Source: JTS-RE37 sp041744575 (GTDB taxonomy: Bacteria; Bacteroidota; Bacteroidia; Flavobacteriales; Flavobacteriaceae). Taken from it: a stretch of DNA of 64,000 nt. The stretch lies in NCBI GenBank assembly GCA_041744575.1, contig JBGTKP010000032.1, positions 62,001-126,000 on the forward strand, written 5' to 3'. The stretch's first letter is position 1. Every line of letters starts with the position of its first letter. Position numbers and translations under genes: made by a program. Of the stretch, positions 1 through 8,512 are shown piece by piece. The notes under the pieces were generated by a model, which did no database searches, had not been told where the DNA came from, and was given only the letters and a program-made list of their open reading frames with translations.

Positions 1-1380
1 GTCAAATTCACCGTTCTTGACGAACATAGGCAAGGCGATGGATGCCAGGTTGCATACTGCTACTTCGTCGGAAGAAGTATACTCCAGAATTTCGGTACAC
101 AGATTGGACGAGCGAATGGTCCCCAAATTTTTCTGATTGCTCTTTCTGTTGGCAGCATCTTTATATAGCATATAAGGAGTGCCTGTTTCAATCTGAGATT
201 CCAGTATTTTTTCCCAAAGCTCACGTGCCTTGATTGTCTTCCGACCCTTTCCCTCTGCCTCGTAACCGGTATATAACTTTTCGAATTCCCCGCTGTGGCT
301 GGTGAAAAGGCCAGGACATTCATTCGGGCACATCAGGGTCCACTCTTCATTGGATTCTACCCGCTTCATGAAAAGATCCGGGATCCACATGGCATAAAAA
401 AGGTCCCTGGCGCGCATTTCCTCCTTCCCGTGGTTTTTCTTCAATTCAAGGAAATCAAAAATATCGGCGTGCCATGGTTCCACATATATGGCAAAACTGC
501 CTTTTCTTTTTCCACCTCCCTGATCCACGTAACGCGCGGTATCATTAAAAACCTTCAGCATCGGAACGATTCCGTTGGAGGTCCCGTTGGTTCCTGCAAT
601 ATAGGAACCGGTTGCCCGGATATTATGGATAGACAGGCCTATTCCCCCTGCGGACTGAGAGATCTTTGCTGTATGCTTCAGGGTATCATAGATCCCATCA
701 ATACTGTCATCCTTCATAGAAAGCAGAAAGCAGGACGACATCTGGGGTTTGGGAGTGCCTGAATTAAACAGGGTCGGGGTGGCATGCGTGAAATATTTCT
801 TCGACATCAATTCATAAGTTTCAATCACTGCGTCCAGATCCCCCAAATGGATCCCTACTGCAACCCGCATCAGCATATGCTGCGGGCGCTCTGCAATCTT
901 ACCGTTTAACTTGAGAAGATAGGATCTTTCCAGGGTCTTAAATCCAAAATAATCATAGCCGAAATCCCTGTTATAAATAATGGTTGAATCGAGCTGATCT
1001 GCGTGTTGTTCAATTACCTGGAATACTTCCTCAGACAGAAGCGGAGCGTGTTTCCCAGTTCTTGGATTGACATACTCGTAGAGGTCCTTCATGGCCTCAG
1101 AAAAGGATTTTTTGGTATTCTTGTGCAGGTTGGAGACAGAGATGCGCGCAGCGAGCTTAGCATAGTCCGGGTGTGCCGTTGTCATGGTAGCCGCAATTTC
1201 CGCCGCCAGGTTATCAAGTTCGGAGGTGGTAACGCCATCATACAAGCCTTCAATAACTCGCATGGCCACCTTTACAGGATCGACCAGCTCATTGAGTCCA
1301 TAGCACAGCTTTCGGACCCGGGCTGTGATCTTGTCAAACATCATGGGCTCTTTTCTGCCATCTCTTTTTACTACGAACAT
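1..1380 (-). CDS. nrdA: Ribonucleoside-diphosphate reductase, alpha (large) subunit; 3' end outside window
   Basis: This is the catalytic large subunit of class I ribonucleotide reductase, which makes deoxynucleotides from ribonucleoside diphosphates in the cytoplasm. The ATG at 1378-1380 opens a frame that stays open to the left edge, giving about 460 residues; the C-terminal part lies outside the window. The N-terminus (MFVVKRDGRKEPMMFDKI) is an ATP-cone. Further in are the family motifs NSGTPKPQMSSCFLLSM, with the conserved redox cysteine, and SQSAGGIG. The gene follows nrdB on the same strand after a 174-bp gap, so the two are probably cotranscribed as nrdB-nrdA. Only the truncation by the window edge limits the call. 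Confidence 0.95.
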   Translation of the reverse strand, partial: MFVVKRDGRKEPMMFDKITARVRKLCYGLNELVDPVKVAMRVIEGLYDGVTTSELDNLAAEIAATMTTAHPDYAKLAARISVSNLHKNTKKSFSEAMKDLYEYVNPRTGKHAPLLSEEVFQVIEQHADQLDSTIIYNRDFGYDYFGFKTLERSYLLKLNGKIAERPQHMLMRVAVGIHLGDLDAVIETYELMSKKYFTHATPTLFNSGTPKPQMSSCFLLSMKDDSIDGIYDTLKHTAKISQSAGGIGLSIHNIRATGSYIAGTNGTSNGIVPMLKVFNDTARYVDQGGGKRKGSFAIYVEPWHADIFDFLELKKNHGKEEMRARDLFYAMWIPDLFMKRVESNEEWTLMCPNECPGLFTSHSGEFEKLYTGYEAEGKGRKTIKARELWEKILESQIETGTPYMLYKDAANRKSNQKNLGTIRSSNLCTEILEYTSSDEVAVCNLASIALPMFVKNGEFD

Positions 1381-1554
1381 ATGCTGTGATTTACTGTTAA
1401 GAAATTAGTTTTGGTTAATCGTGTATTGCGCGGAGTAAGCCATCGTCCGGCAGTCCTTCCCCAATTTACGCAATGGGCGTTAATGGGGAGTATCCCGTCT
1501 TTGTTGCTTCTCGAATGGCCGGCCACACAGTGCCTGACCTGTCATATTGTGTAT

Positions 1555-2541
1555 TCAGAATTCGGCGTCAAAGCTGATTTTCTGGGCATCTGTATCCTTT
1601 TCCTTGTTCATGATGCCGGCCTTCTGGTACTCGGACACTCTTTTCTCGAAAAAGTTCGTTTTCCCCTGAAGGGAGATCATGTCCATAAAATCAAATGGGT
1701 TCGTAGAATTATAAACTCTCTCACATTCCAGTTCCACCAGCAATCTGTCAGTGACGAACTCCAGATACTGGGTCATTAGCTTGGCATTCATGCCGATCAG
1801 GCTGATGGGAAGTGACTCCGTGATAAATTCTCTTTCGATATCCAGGGCATTTGTCAGGATGGCGGTGATGCGTTCTTTGGGCACCTTATTGATAAGATGT
1901 TTGTTGTGCAAATGCACTGCATAATCGCAATGCATTCCTTCGTCGCGTGAGATCAACTCATTCGAAAAGGTAAGTCCGGGCATCAGGCCTCTTTTTTTCA
2001 ACCAGAAAATAGAACAGAAGGCGCCGGAAAAGAAAATGCCCTCAACGGCGGCAAAAGCGATCAGCCGCTCAGCAAAACTGGGAGAATCAATCCACTTCAG
2101 GGCCCAATCCGCCTTCTTCTTTATGGCAGGGAAATTTTCAATCGCCTTGAACAGGATATTTTTCTCCTTCTCATCTTTAACATAGGTGTCGATAAGCAGG
2201 GAATAAGTCTCCGAATGAATATTCTCCATCATGATCTGAAAACCATAGAAAAATTTGGCTTCAGAATACTGCACCTCACTTACGAAATTCTCCGCCAGGT
2301 TTTCATTGACTATTCCATCCGATGCAGCAAAGAATGCGAGGATATGCTTTATAAAGTAGCGCTCATCCTCGTTGAGTTTATTCTTCCAATCTGATAGGTC
2401 CTGATGCAGGTCAATCTCCTCAGCTGTCCAGAAACACGCCTGGCATTTTTTGTACCACTCCCAAAGATCGTGATGCTTTATTGGGAAGATTACAAATCGG
2501 TCTTCGTTTTCCTTTAAAATGGGTTCTTCCTGAATGGACAT
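1555..2541 (-). CDS. nrdB: Ribonucleoside-diphosphate reductase, beta (small, radical) subunit
   Basis: This is the R2 subunit that holds the di-iron centre and tyrosyl radical for NrdA. At 328 aa it is the compact, eukaryote-like class Ia form. Metal ligands are visible at D75 (AASDGIV), E106 and H109 (MENIHSE), in VEGIFFSGAF and in SRDEGMHCD. The radical tyrosine is Y113, with the expected E-x2-H-x3-Y spacing. The C-terminus, KISFDAEF, looks like the tail that docks on the large subunit. The start is an ATG with no clear Shine-Dalgarno sequence. It is the first gene of the nrdB-nrdA unit and is preceded by a long intergenic stretch that probably holds its regulation. Confidence 0.96.
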   Translation of the reverse strand: MSIQEEPILKENEDRFVIFPIKHHDLWEWYKKCQACFWTAEEIDLHQDLSDWKNKLNEDERYFIKHILAFFAASDGIVNENLAENFVSEVQYSEAKFFYGFQIMMENIHSETYSLLIDTYVKDEKEKNILFKAIENFPAIKKKADWALKWIDSPSFAERLIAFAAVEGIFFSGAFCSIFWLKKRGLMPGLTFSNELISRDEGMHCDYAVHLHNKHLINKVPKERITAILTNALDIEREFITESLPISLIGMNAKLMTQYLEFVTDRLLVELECERVYNSTNPFDFMDMISLQGKTNFFEKRVSEYQKAGIMNKEKDTDAQKISFDAEF

Positions 2542-3174
2542 ATGTCGATGCTTTATTGGTTTCTATGAAGTCTGAAAATTAAGAGTGTGCCGGGACTAAC
2601 AAAGATTCAAAAAGGAAGTCACACTGAAAAGGCATTTTTCAATCAAACGCAACAAAGTTTTTAACACGGGTTGTTGAAATGTGGGTTGGTCGCTTATGTT
2701 CATTGCCCTTAGAAATTCGAGGTTTTTGTATAAATGTTGCGGGTTAAGTAATAAACCGAAAAGTATCGCAAATAATACTTCCTGGTCTTAATGAATTGAT
2801 CCATACCTTGGGACAGGAAGCACTACTGCATTCATGGTCGGGCAGGGGTCAGAGGCCCTCTTAAGAGTCATTGTTTTGATCGGGAGTGTCTGATTTCCAA
2901 AGAGACAGATGGCGTAGTGGCAAAAAATGAAACCGTCAAACCGTACGGCCTTCCGGTGCATTAAACTCTACTTACTATTAATTGGTCTGCCGATCTAGGT
3001 AGTTCCCCCGAAACCTAAAAATCAGGCATTTACGCTGACCAACAGGTTGGTCTGGTATACATAATAGCAATTACACCGGCCGGGTGCTTTACGCTGTATG
3101 TGTTTTGCAACATACCCCTAAAGCCGTACTTATGATTTGACAGTGTCCATTTACTATTACTAAAAGTACACTTT
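2542..3174. other. Long intergenic region upstream of nrdB
   Basis: No convincing gene is visible in these 633 bases. The part next to nrdB (about 2650-2690) is AT-rich with GTT/AAC-rich words such as GTTTTTAACACGGGTTGTTGAA, and would be the nrdB promoter region. At 2927-2998 on the plus strand there is a 23-codon ATG reading frame with a basic N-terminus and a hydrophobic stretch (YLLLIGLPI). This could be a leader peptide, the relic of a signal peptide, or chance. I see no tRNA, terminator or repeat. Confidence 0.4.
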
Positions 3175-3951
3175 TTATCTCAATTCTGCCTTGATAGCCT
3201 TAAAAATTCCTTTGATAATCAACTGCTTACTGTTCGTATTCATAAAAACGACCTCCATATTCCCATCGATTTGATCCCCATAGGCATGTGTGATGTTGAT
3301 GGTTCCTTCCGAAGCAAAAAACGGAAGTTCTCCCGGCAGCGTACTGATGGCGAACCCAAAGATGCCATCAAAATATGGGAGAAAGCCCTCGCTTCTCACG
3401 CCAATTTTATAGGACCCCCGACCGATACCATCAGCATTATGCTGCCGGGATATAAGAAAGTCAAGGGATTTTAAATTTCCTGTCTGGGCATTGATCATTC
3501 TCAGGGTAAGGACAGAATAGGTCTTGCCATCTTTCGCATTTTCCAGACTTGTTTCAAATTCCATACTTCCCGTGACATCCCCTCTGAGTCCCATTGCCAG
3601 GATGAGATGGCAAGTGCCTTCGGGAAGGTTATTCCCCTGATCTGCAAAATCAGGTGATATGTAGGAGGTAAGCAAAAGGGGTGAAAAAGTGAGCACCCAG
3701 AGCAAGAAAGATCTAACCGGTAGACAGGGCTTTTGCATCTTTTCAAAGTGTTTATATCGGGGTATGAATCCTTCCTCAGCCGCCAGCAGATCATACCCGG
3801 AAGTATCCCCGGTGACAACGACAGATTGTTTGGGTATTTCAGCATGGCGCTCCGTAATAACCGCGATGATGACGGTAAGTATTAAGAGGGTGAAAAAAAT
3901 CATGCATCTTCTCATGATATTGGTATTTAAATAATGTACTGTTAAAGTCAT
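3175..3951 (-). CDS. Unknown exported protein, possible lipocalin-like beta-barrel; start uncertain
   Basis: I do not recognise the family. The longest reading has 258 aa from the ATG at 3951. It contains two hydrophobic segments: residues about 17-32 (a short N-terminal anchor after MRRCMIFF) and residues about 80-97, which follow MQKPCLPVR and look like a second, complete signal peptide. Starting at the internal ATG at 3738 would give a 187-aa secreted protein. The C-terminal 100 residues are glycine- and beta-rich and end in GTINITHAYGDQIDGNMEV, the kind of ending seen in small flavobacterial calycin-like proteins such as DUF6252. That resemblance is inference. The gene stands alone between two intergenic stretches. 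Confidence 0.55.
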   Translation of the reverse strand: MTLTVHYLNTNIMRRCMIFFTLLILTVIIAVITERHAEIPKQSVVVTGDTSGYDLLAAEEGFIPRYKHFEKMQKPCLPVRSFLLWVLTFSPLLLTSYISPDFADQGNNLPEGTCHLILAMGLRGDVTGSMEFETSLENAKDGKTYSVLTLRMINAQTGNLKSLDFLISRQHNADGIGRGSYKIGVRSEGFLPYFDGIFGFAISTLPGELPFFASEGTINITHAYGDQIDGNMEVVFMNTNSKQLIIKGIFKAIKAELR

Positions 3952-4130
3952 TGCGGGAACTTATCACGACTAAAGTAGGCTGCTCCTGTTCATCCAAAAT
4001 GGCAATTTGTGTGAATGGTATGAAATAATACACAGATGGCAGAAATGAAAATCAAAGAGCTTAACACGGATACGGCCCTGAAATCAGGGGCTTCAGGAGC
4101 TTTTATTCAACATCTGTCTCGGTCGATGCG

Positions 4131-4165
4131 CCATCTGCGGCGAGGCGGCGCTTACCCGCGGATGG
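4131..4165. repeat. GC-rich imperfect inverted repeat
   Basis: CCATCTGCGG (4131-4140) and CCGCGGATGG (4156-4165) pair at nine of ten positions around a 15-base GC-rich centre. The block is clearly richer in G+C than its surroundings. No T-run follows on either strand, so it is not a simple terminator. It lies in the 318-bp gap between the unknown exported gene and the LytTR regulator, where no gene is visible. It may be a copy of a dispersed palindromic repeat, but only one copy is in the window. Confidence 0.4.
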
Positions 4166-4269
4166 TTATAGTTCATTTTTGACCAAACACACGTAAAACA
4201 GTTCTATTGACACATCTTTTTATGAGTTGGAACCTGGGTACTCCTATTTTTGACTAAATTACCCTCTAG

Positions 4270-5016
4270 ATGCAAAATGAAATGATAGAAGCTGTAATTG
4301 TTGACGATGAGATCAAGGCACTTCAAAGTCTCTCTTGGGAGTTAACCAATTTTAGTAATGAAATAAATGTTGTTGCTTCTTTTACAGATCCGTTTGAAGC
4401 CCTGCAATACCTCGAGACGCATACACCAGATTGCCTTTTTTTGGACATTGAAATGCCCACCATGGATGGCTTTCAGTTTATTCAGAAGCTGAAAAACAAG
4501 GATTTTCCTGTGGTGATAACCACCGCTTACAACCAGTACGCCATAAAGGCACTTAAGAATGAAGCCATTGATTACCTTTTAAAACCCATTGACACCGATG
4601 ATCTGAAAGAAACCCTGGTAAAGATTAAAAAACACAACTCAAAAAATTATACCGCAGAACGGCTGGAAAAAATACTTCTGAATTTCAATAGCCGCTCCAT
4701 ACACAAAAAGATCACGTTTAATACCGATGGCAAATTACTTTTCCTGGAAAGTAATGAGATATTGTATGCCGAATCCGATGGAAACTACAGCACTATTTTT
4801 TTGGCAGATGGTCAGCGAATTGTATTGACTAAAAAACTCAAAGAAGTGAATGATCTGCTTCCTGCCGATTCCTTTTTCAGAATTCATAATTCTTTTATCA
4901 TCAATCTCACCAAAATAAAGGAGTTTCTTAAAACGGACGGATATGTGATCCTCCAGTCAAATCATAAAATTCCTGTCTCCCGTCAGAAGAAGTCAGATTT
5001 TTTAGACCTGCTATAG
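4270..5016 (+). CDS. LytTR-family response regulator
   Basis: This is a two-component response regulator of the LytR/AlgR type, 248 aa. The receiver domain covers residues 1-120, with acidic residues D12/D13 and the likely phosphoacceptor D59 in LFLDIEMPTMDG. The conserved receiver lysine is in YLLKPID. A LytTR DNA-binding domain follows (about 145-248), ending in ILQSNHKIPVSRQKKSDFLDLL. The gene starts with ATG and is followed after 8 bp by its partner kinase, so the pair is one operon with the regulator first. Regulators of this family usually bind pairs of short direct repeats. Its targets cannot be told from the sequence. Confidence 0.93.
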   Translation: MQNEMIEAVIVDDEIKALQSLSWELTNFSNEINVVASFTDPFEALQYLETHTPDCLFLDIEMPTMDGFQFIQKLKNKDFPVVITTAYNQYAIKALKNEAIDYLLKPIDTDDLKETLVKIKKHNSKNYTAERLEKILLNFNSRSIHKKITFNTDGKLLFLESNEILYAESDGNYSTIFLADGQRIVLTKKLKEVNDLLPADSFFRIHNSFIINLTKIKEFLKTDGYVILQSNHKIPVSRQKKSDFLDLL

Positions 5017-5024
5017 GTGTTTTT

Positions 5025-6956
5025 ATGAAGTGGTTACACTTTCAAATGTTCTCCCTCATATTTCTTCTGTCCTGGCCTTTGATGGCATTCCAGGAGATTC
5101 CGCCTGCCTATAAGCAGAAAGTTGACAGTCTAATTCGGTCTGCTCCAAAAACCTATCAGGAGATTGACAGTGTACTTCACGAAGAGCGAAGGGATACCAC
5201 GCTTATGATGTATTTTATTGACCGGGCGAAGCAGAAAACATATCTGGATGGCCAGTCCTATGCCTACAACCAGATGGGAACGAAGTACCGGAATATTTCA
5301 AAATTTCACCGGGCGATTGAACTCCATCAGAACGGCCTGGACGCTGCAACAGCAGGTAAAAACAAGGAATTCAGGATATTCAGCCTCAATATGCTTGCAG
5401 TGGTCTACCGCCGGCTTGATGCCATAAAAACGGCCCTCGACTATAGTCAGGAAGCCCTGGAACTTGCCGAATCCATCAAAATGCCTTCCGATGGCATTAA
5501 AAGAAGCATCAACGTATCTCATAATAGCATCGGCAATATTTACAAAACTCTCAGGCAATACAATCTTGCCGTGGAACAATTTACCCTGTCCATCCGACTG
5601 GAAGAGGAATTGGGAAATATCAGGGGACTTGCCGTCAATAATCAGAATATCGGGGAGTGCATGGAAGAGCAAGGGAGGCTGGATGAGGCGCTTAAAAGTT
5701 ACCGTGCCGCACTTGCCTACGACGAGGAAATAGATTCCGAATCCGGCAAGGTGATCTGTAACAATAGCATTGCACAGATTTATATAAAACAGAACAAGCT
5801 CGAAGAAGCACTTGAGCTCCTCGAACCGGCATTGCAAGCCGCGGTTGCCACCGAGGACCGGTCGATTATTACAGGCGTGCTCATCAATCTTGGGTGGGCG
5901 TTATCCAAACTCGGCCGATATGCCGAGGCGGAAGTCAAATTAATGGAAGGCCTTCAAACCGCAGAAAAATACCGGTTGCCCATCTATATTACCAATAGTT
6001 ATATGTTATTGTCAGAACTCGCCTCCTTGAAAGGAAATTACAAGGAGGCGCTCGACTATTTTAAGAAATCCAAAGCATATGAGGCCGAGATTACCAGCAA
6101 TGTGAATATCAGTTATGTGAATGACGTGATCATCCGTTACGACTCCCAGAAAAAAAGTAATCAGATTGAAGTGCTGGCCAAGGACAACGAAATCGTCACC
6201 CTGAAACTTCGGCGTAACCAGAATATCCTCCTGGTGAGCGCTCTGCTCCTCGCCCTTCTGACCCTCATCCTCTATATCCTTTACCGTCAGTACCAGCTGA
6301 AAAGTGAGAAGAAGATGCTGACCCTGGAACAGAGTATGCTTCGCAGTCAGATGAACCCTCACTTTTTATTCAACTCCTTGAATTCCATTAAGTTGTATAT
6401 TATTAACAACGAACAGAAGAACGCAGTTCACTATCTCAATAAATTCTCCAAACTGGTCCGTAAAATACTCGAAGCTTCCTCCCTGAAGGAAATCCCGCTT
6501 GCAGAAGAGCTTGAAACTGTCGAGTTATATATGAATATTGAGAACATCCGATTCTCCGAAGAGATCAACTTCACATTGCAGGTTGATGAGGACATTGATA
6601 TACACCTGGTAAAAATTCCTTCTCTTATCCTGCAACCGTTCCTGGAAAATGCTTTGTGGCACGGGCTTTCTTCGAAAGAAGGCGCTAAAAAAATCACCCT
6701 GCATATCAGCAGGGAAAAAAACGGATTTATCAATATTGCCATTATAGATAATGGCGTAGGCAGGGCAGTGGCCGAAAAACGCAAGGAAAATAAAGTACTC
6801 AAGAGAAAATCGGTTGGTATCGATATTACCAGGGAGCGGCTTGCCAATTTTTCCAGGGATTACCAGAACTCCTTTAATGTAGAAATTGTGGACCTCTTTG
6901 ATGATTACGGGCAGGCATCAGGAACTAAGGTAATCCTTCATATCCCTACTATTTAG
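5025..6956 (+). CDS. TPR-domain sensor histidine kinase (LytS/YpdA-like His_kinase family)
   Basis: This 643-aa sensor pairs with the LytTR regulator just upstream. It opens with a signal-like hydrophobic N-terminus, then a long run of tetratricopeptide repeats (about 75-370; FHRAIELHQNGLDAA and YNLAVEQFTLSIRLEE are typical units). The single membrane span is at about 400-420. The kinase core is of the PF06580 type, with the phosphoacceptor H446 in MNPHFLFNSLNSIKLYI. The ATPase domain shows ENALWHGL (N box) and IIDNGVGRA (G1 box). The TPR part would lie in the periplasm, a common flavobacterial layout. The last 8 bp overlap the convergent DUF3109 gene. Confidence 0.93.
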   Translation: MKWLHFQMFSLIFLLSWPLMAFQEIPPAYKQKVDSLIRSAPKTYQEIDSVLHEERRDTTLMMYFIDRAKQKTYLDGQSYAYNQMGTKYRNISKFHRAIELHQNGLDAATAGKNKEFRIFSLNMLAVVYRRLDAIKTALDYSQEALELAESIKMPSDGIKRSINVSHNSIGNIYKTLRQYNLAVEQFTLSIRLEEELGNIRGLAVNNQNIGECMEEQGRLDEALKSYRAALAYDEEIDSESGKVICNNSIAQIYIKQNKLEEALELLEPALQAAVATEDRSIITGVLINLGWALSKLGRYAEAEVKLMEGLQTAEKYRLPIYITNSYMLLSELASLKGNYKEALDYFKKSKAYEAEITSNVNISYVNDVIIRYDSQKKSNQIEVLAKDNEIVTLKLRRNQNILLVSALLLALLTLILYILYRQYQLKSEKKMLTLEQSMLRSQMNPHFLFNSLNSIKLYIINNEQKNAVHYLNKFSKLVRKILEASSLKEIPLAEELETVELYMNIENIRFSEEINFTLQVDEDIDIHLVKIPSLILQPFLENALWHGLSSKEGAKKITLHISREKNGFINIAIIDNGVGRAVAEKRKENKVLKRKSVGIDITRERLANFSRDYQNSFNVEIVDLFDDYGQASGTKVILHIPTI

Positions 6957-7518
6957 GCCTTAGTGCTGCCAGCTTTTCCAATCGGTCGTACCACCTTTTT
7001 CCAAACTTGCGAATTAAAGCGTCCCTGACAAATTTGTACACAGGAACTTTCAGGGTGGTTCCCAAAGCGCAGGCGGGATCACAAATATGCCATTTGTGGT
7101 AATTCACCGCTGTCAGTTGTTCATACTCCGTAACCCTAACCGGGTAGAGATGACAGGATACCGGTTTTTTCCATTTGGTCACTCCTTGGTTATAAGCTTC
7201 CTCCAGGCCGCATTTTACAATACCTTCACTGGAATAAACAACATATGCACATTCGTTGTTATCCACAAGAGGCGTTTCCCATTCCCCATCTTCTCCCATT
7301 ACAAAAGCTCCCTGTTCCTCAATCGCCGCAATCCCTTCCGGCCGGAGAAAGGGTTTAACATCCCTGAAAATGTCCACAAGGATGGCAGTTTCCCTGTCTT
7401 CCACCGGGGCACCGGCCTCGCCATCTACGCAACAAACGCCTTTACAGGCTGAGAGATTACAGACAAAATCGGTATCTAAAATTTCTTCCGAAACGATTGT
7501 TTTTCCAATCCTGAGCAT
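6949..7518 (-). CDS. DUF3109 family protein
   Basis: This is a 189-aa soluble protein of the DUF3109 family, function unknown. It has a conserved cysteine pattern: CNLSACKGVCC near residues 20-30, then single cysteines in NECAYVVY, VKCGLEE, VSCHLYPVR and HICDPACALG. Such a pattern suggests metal or Fe-S binding, but that is inference. The family is widespread in Bacteroidota as a conserved housekeeping gene. It converges on the histidine kinase with an 8-bp overlap of the two 3' ends. Its promoter lies in the region shared with the divergent marC-like gene. Confidence 0.88.
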   Translation of the reverse strand: MLRIGKTIVSEEILDTDFVCNLSACKGVCCVDGEAGAPVEDRETAILVDIFRDVKPFLRPEGIAAIEEQGAFVMGEDGEWETPLVDNNECAYVVYSSEGIVKCGLEEAYNQGVTKWKKPVSCHLYPVRVTEYEQLTAVNYHKWHICDPACALGTTLKVPVYKFVRDALIRKFGKRWYDRLEKLAALRPK

Positions 7519-7536
7519 TTATGAAATATCTACCCT

Positions 7537-7615
7537 CAAAGATACTTTTTTGCCTGACTACCACTCCCTTCTTTGGTGAGAATATCTTTTCAGATCGATT
7601 AAAAATGTACCTTTG
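7537..7615. promoter_or_regulatory. Divergent promoter pair for DUF3109 (-) and the MarC-like gene (+)
   Basis: TATCTTTG on the minus strand (7537-7544) and TACCTTTG on the plus strand (7608-7615) both match the Bacteroidota -7 consensus TAnnTTTG. They lie 19 and 17 bp from the DUF3109 and MarC start codons. Neither has a good TTG at the usual -33 spacing. Confidence 0.6.
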
Positions 7616-7632
7616 CCGACAATTTAAATGCC

Positions 7633-8211
7633 ATGTTTCAGAATCTTAATTTAAGGGAGATTGCCTCTGCCAGTATGGTACTGTTCGCGGTTATTGATAT
7701 TGTAGGAAGCATTCCGATCATCATCAGTCTGAAAAATAAAGTCGGCCATATAAAATCCGGAAAGGCCACTGTTGTGGCTGCATGTATTATGGTCGCCTTT
7801 CTGTTTATCGGCGAGGAAATCCTTAAACTAATCGGGATCGATGTCAATTCATTTGCCGTTGCAGGCTCCTTCGTGCTATTTTTCCTGGCCCTTGAAATGA
7901 TTCTGGGGATTGTCCTTTACCGGGATGATCAGCCCGAAAGTGCTTCAGTGGTCCCCATTGCTTTTCCTCTGATAGCCGGTGCCGGGACTATGACCTCCCT
8001 GCTTTCTCTCAGGGCTGAATACCACGTAGAAAACATCATCATAGCGATAGTGGTAAATGTTATATTTGTCTACCTGGTCCTGAAATCCTCCAGTAAGATT
8101 GAAAGGATCCTGGGACAAAGCGGGCTAAGTATCATCCGAAAGGTTTTCGGAGTGATCCTGATGGCTATCGCTGTTAAGTTATTTGCTACCAATATCAATC
8201 AGCTCTTCTGA
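7633..8211 (+). CDS. MarC-family integral membrane protein
   Basis: This 192-aa polytopic inner-membrane protein belongs to the MarC/YhgN family. About six hydrophobic segments are visible, with the family-typical opening ASASMVLFAVIDIVGSIPIIISLK and the mid-protein motif PIAFPLIAGAGTMTSLLSL. The biochemical role of the family is not established; its old link to multiple antibiotic resistance is not supported for most members. The gene starts with ATG 17 bp after a TACCTTTG -7 element and is followed by a small membrane protein gene 44 bp downstream. Confidence 0.92.
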   Translation: MFQNLNLREIASASMVLFAVIDIVGSIPIIISLKNKVGHIKSGKATVVAACIMVAFLFIGEEILKLIGIDVNSFAVAGSFVLFFLALEMILGIVLYRDDQPESASVVPIAFPLIAGAGTMTSLLSLRAEYHVENIIIAIVVNVIFVYLVLKSSSKIERILGQSGLSIIRKVFGVILMAIAVKLFATNINQLF

Positions 8212-8255
8212 CTTTGGAATGACTGAGATGACACCTAAGTTTCAAAGTGTGCCTA

Positions 8256-8459
8256 ATGAATAAAAAAATTAACATCATTTTACTTGTCCTTGCCATAGCC
8301 CTCATTGTCTATAATACCACCCTTATCGATTTCAGTGAACCGCTTAAGGGTGACAGCATTATTGCTGTTATAGGTATTGTTGCCTCCCTGTGTGCTATTG
8401 TTCTGCTGTTGATTTTTATTACTTCTAAAAAGATCCAGAAAAAAATAGAAGAAAACTAA
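8256..8459 (+). CDS. Small two-span membrane protein
   Basis: This 67-aa protein has two predicted membrane spans (INIILLVLAIALIVYNTTL and IIAVIGIVASLCAIVLLLIFI) and a lysine-rich tail (SKKIQKKIEEN). I chose the ATG at 8256; an in-frame GTG at 8247 would add three residues. Similar small proteins are common in Flavobacteriaceae, but I know no function. It lies between the MarC gene and the hydrolase gene on the same strand and may be cotranscribed with marC. Confidence 0.75.
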   Translation: MNKKINIILLVLAIALIVYNTTLIDFSEPLKGDSIIAVIGIVASLCAIVLLLIFITSKKIQKKIEEN

Positions 8460-8512
8460 AATTTCAAGGGTGGATTACCTGAAGTCAGGGTCTCTATTTG
8501 CACTTGTATTGA

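Noticed and set aside
4076..4089. CCCTGA/TCAGGG hairpin upstream of the LytTR gene, considered as a terminator
   Set aside because: The loop is very small, there is no T-run on either strand, and no gene ends there.
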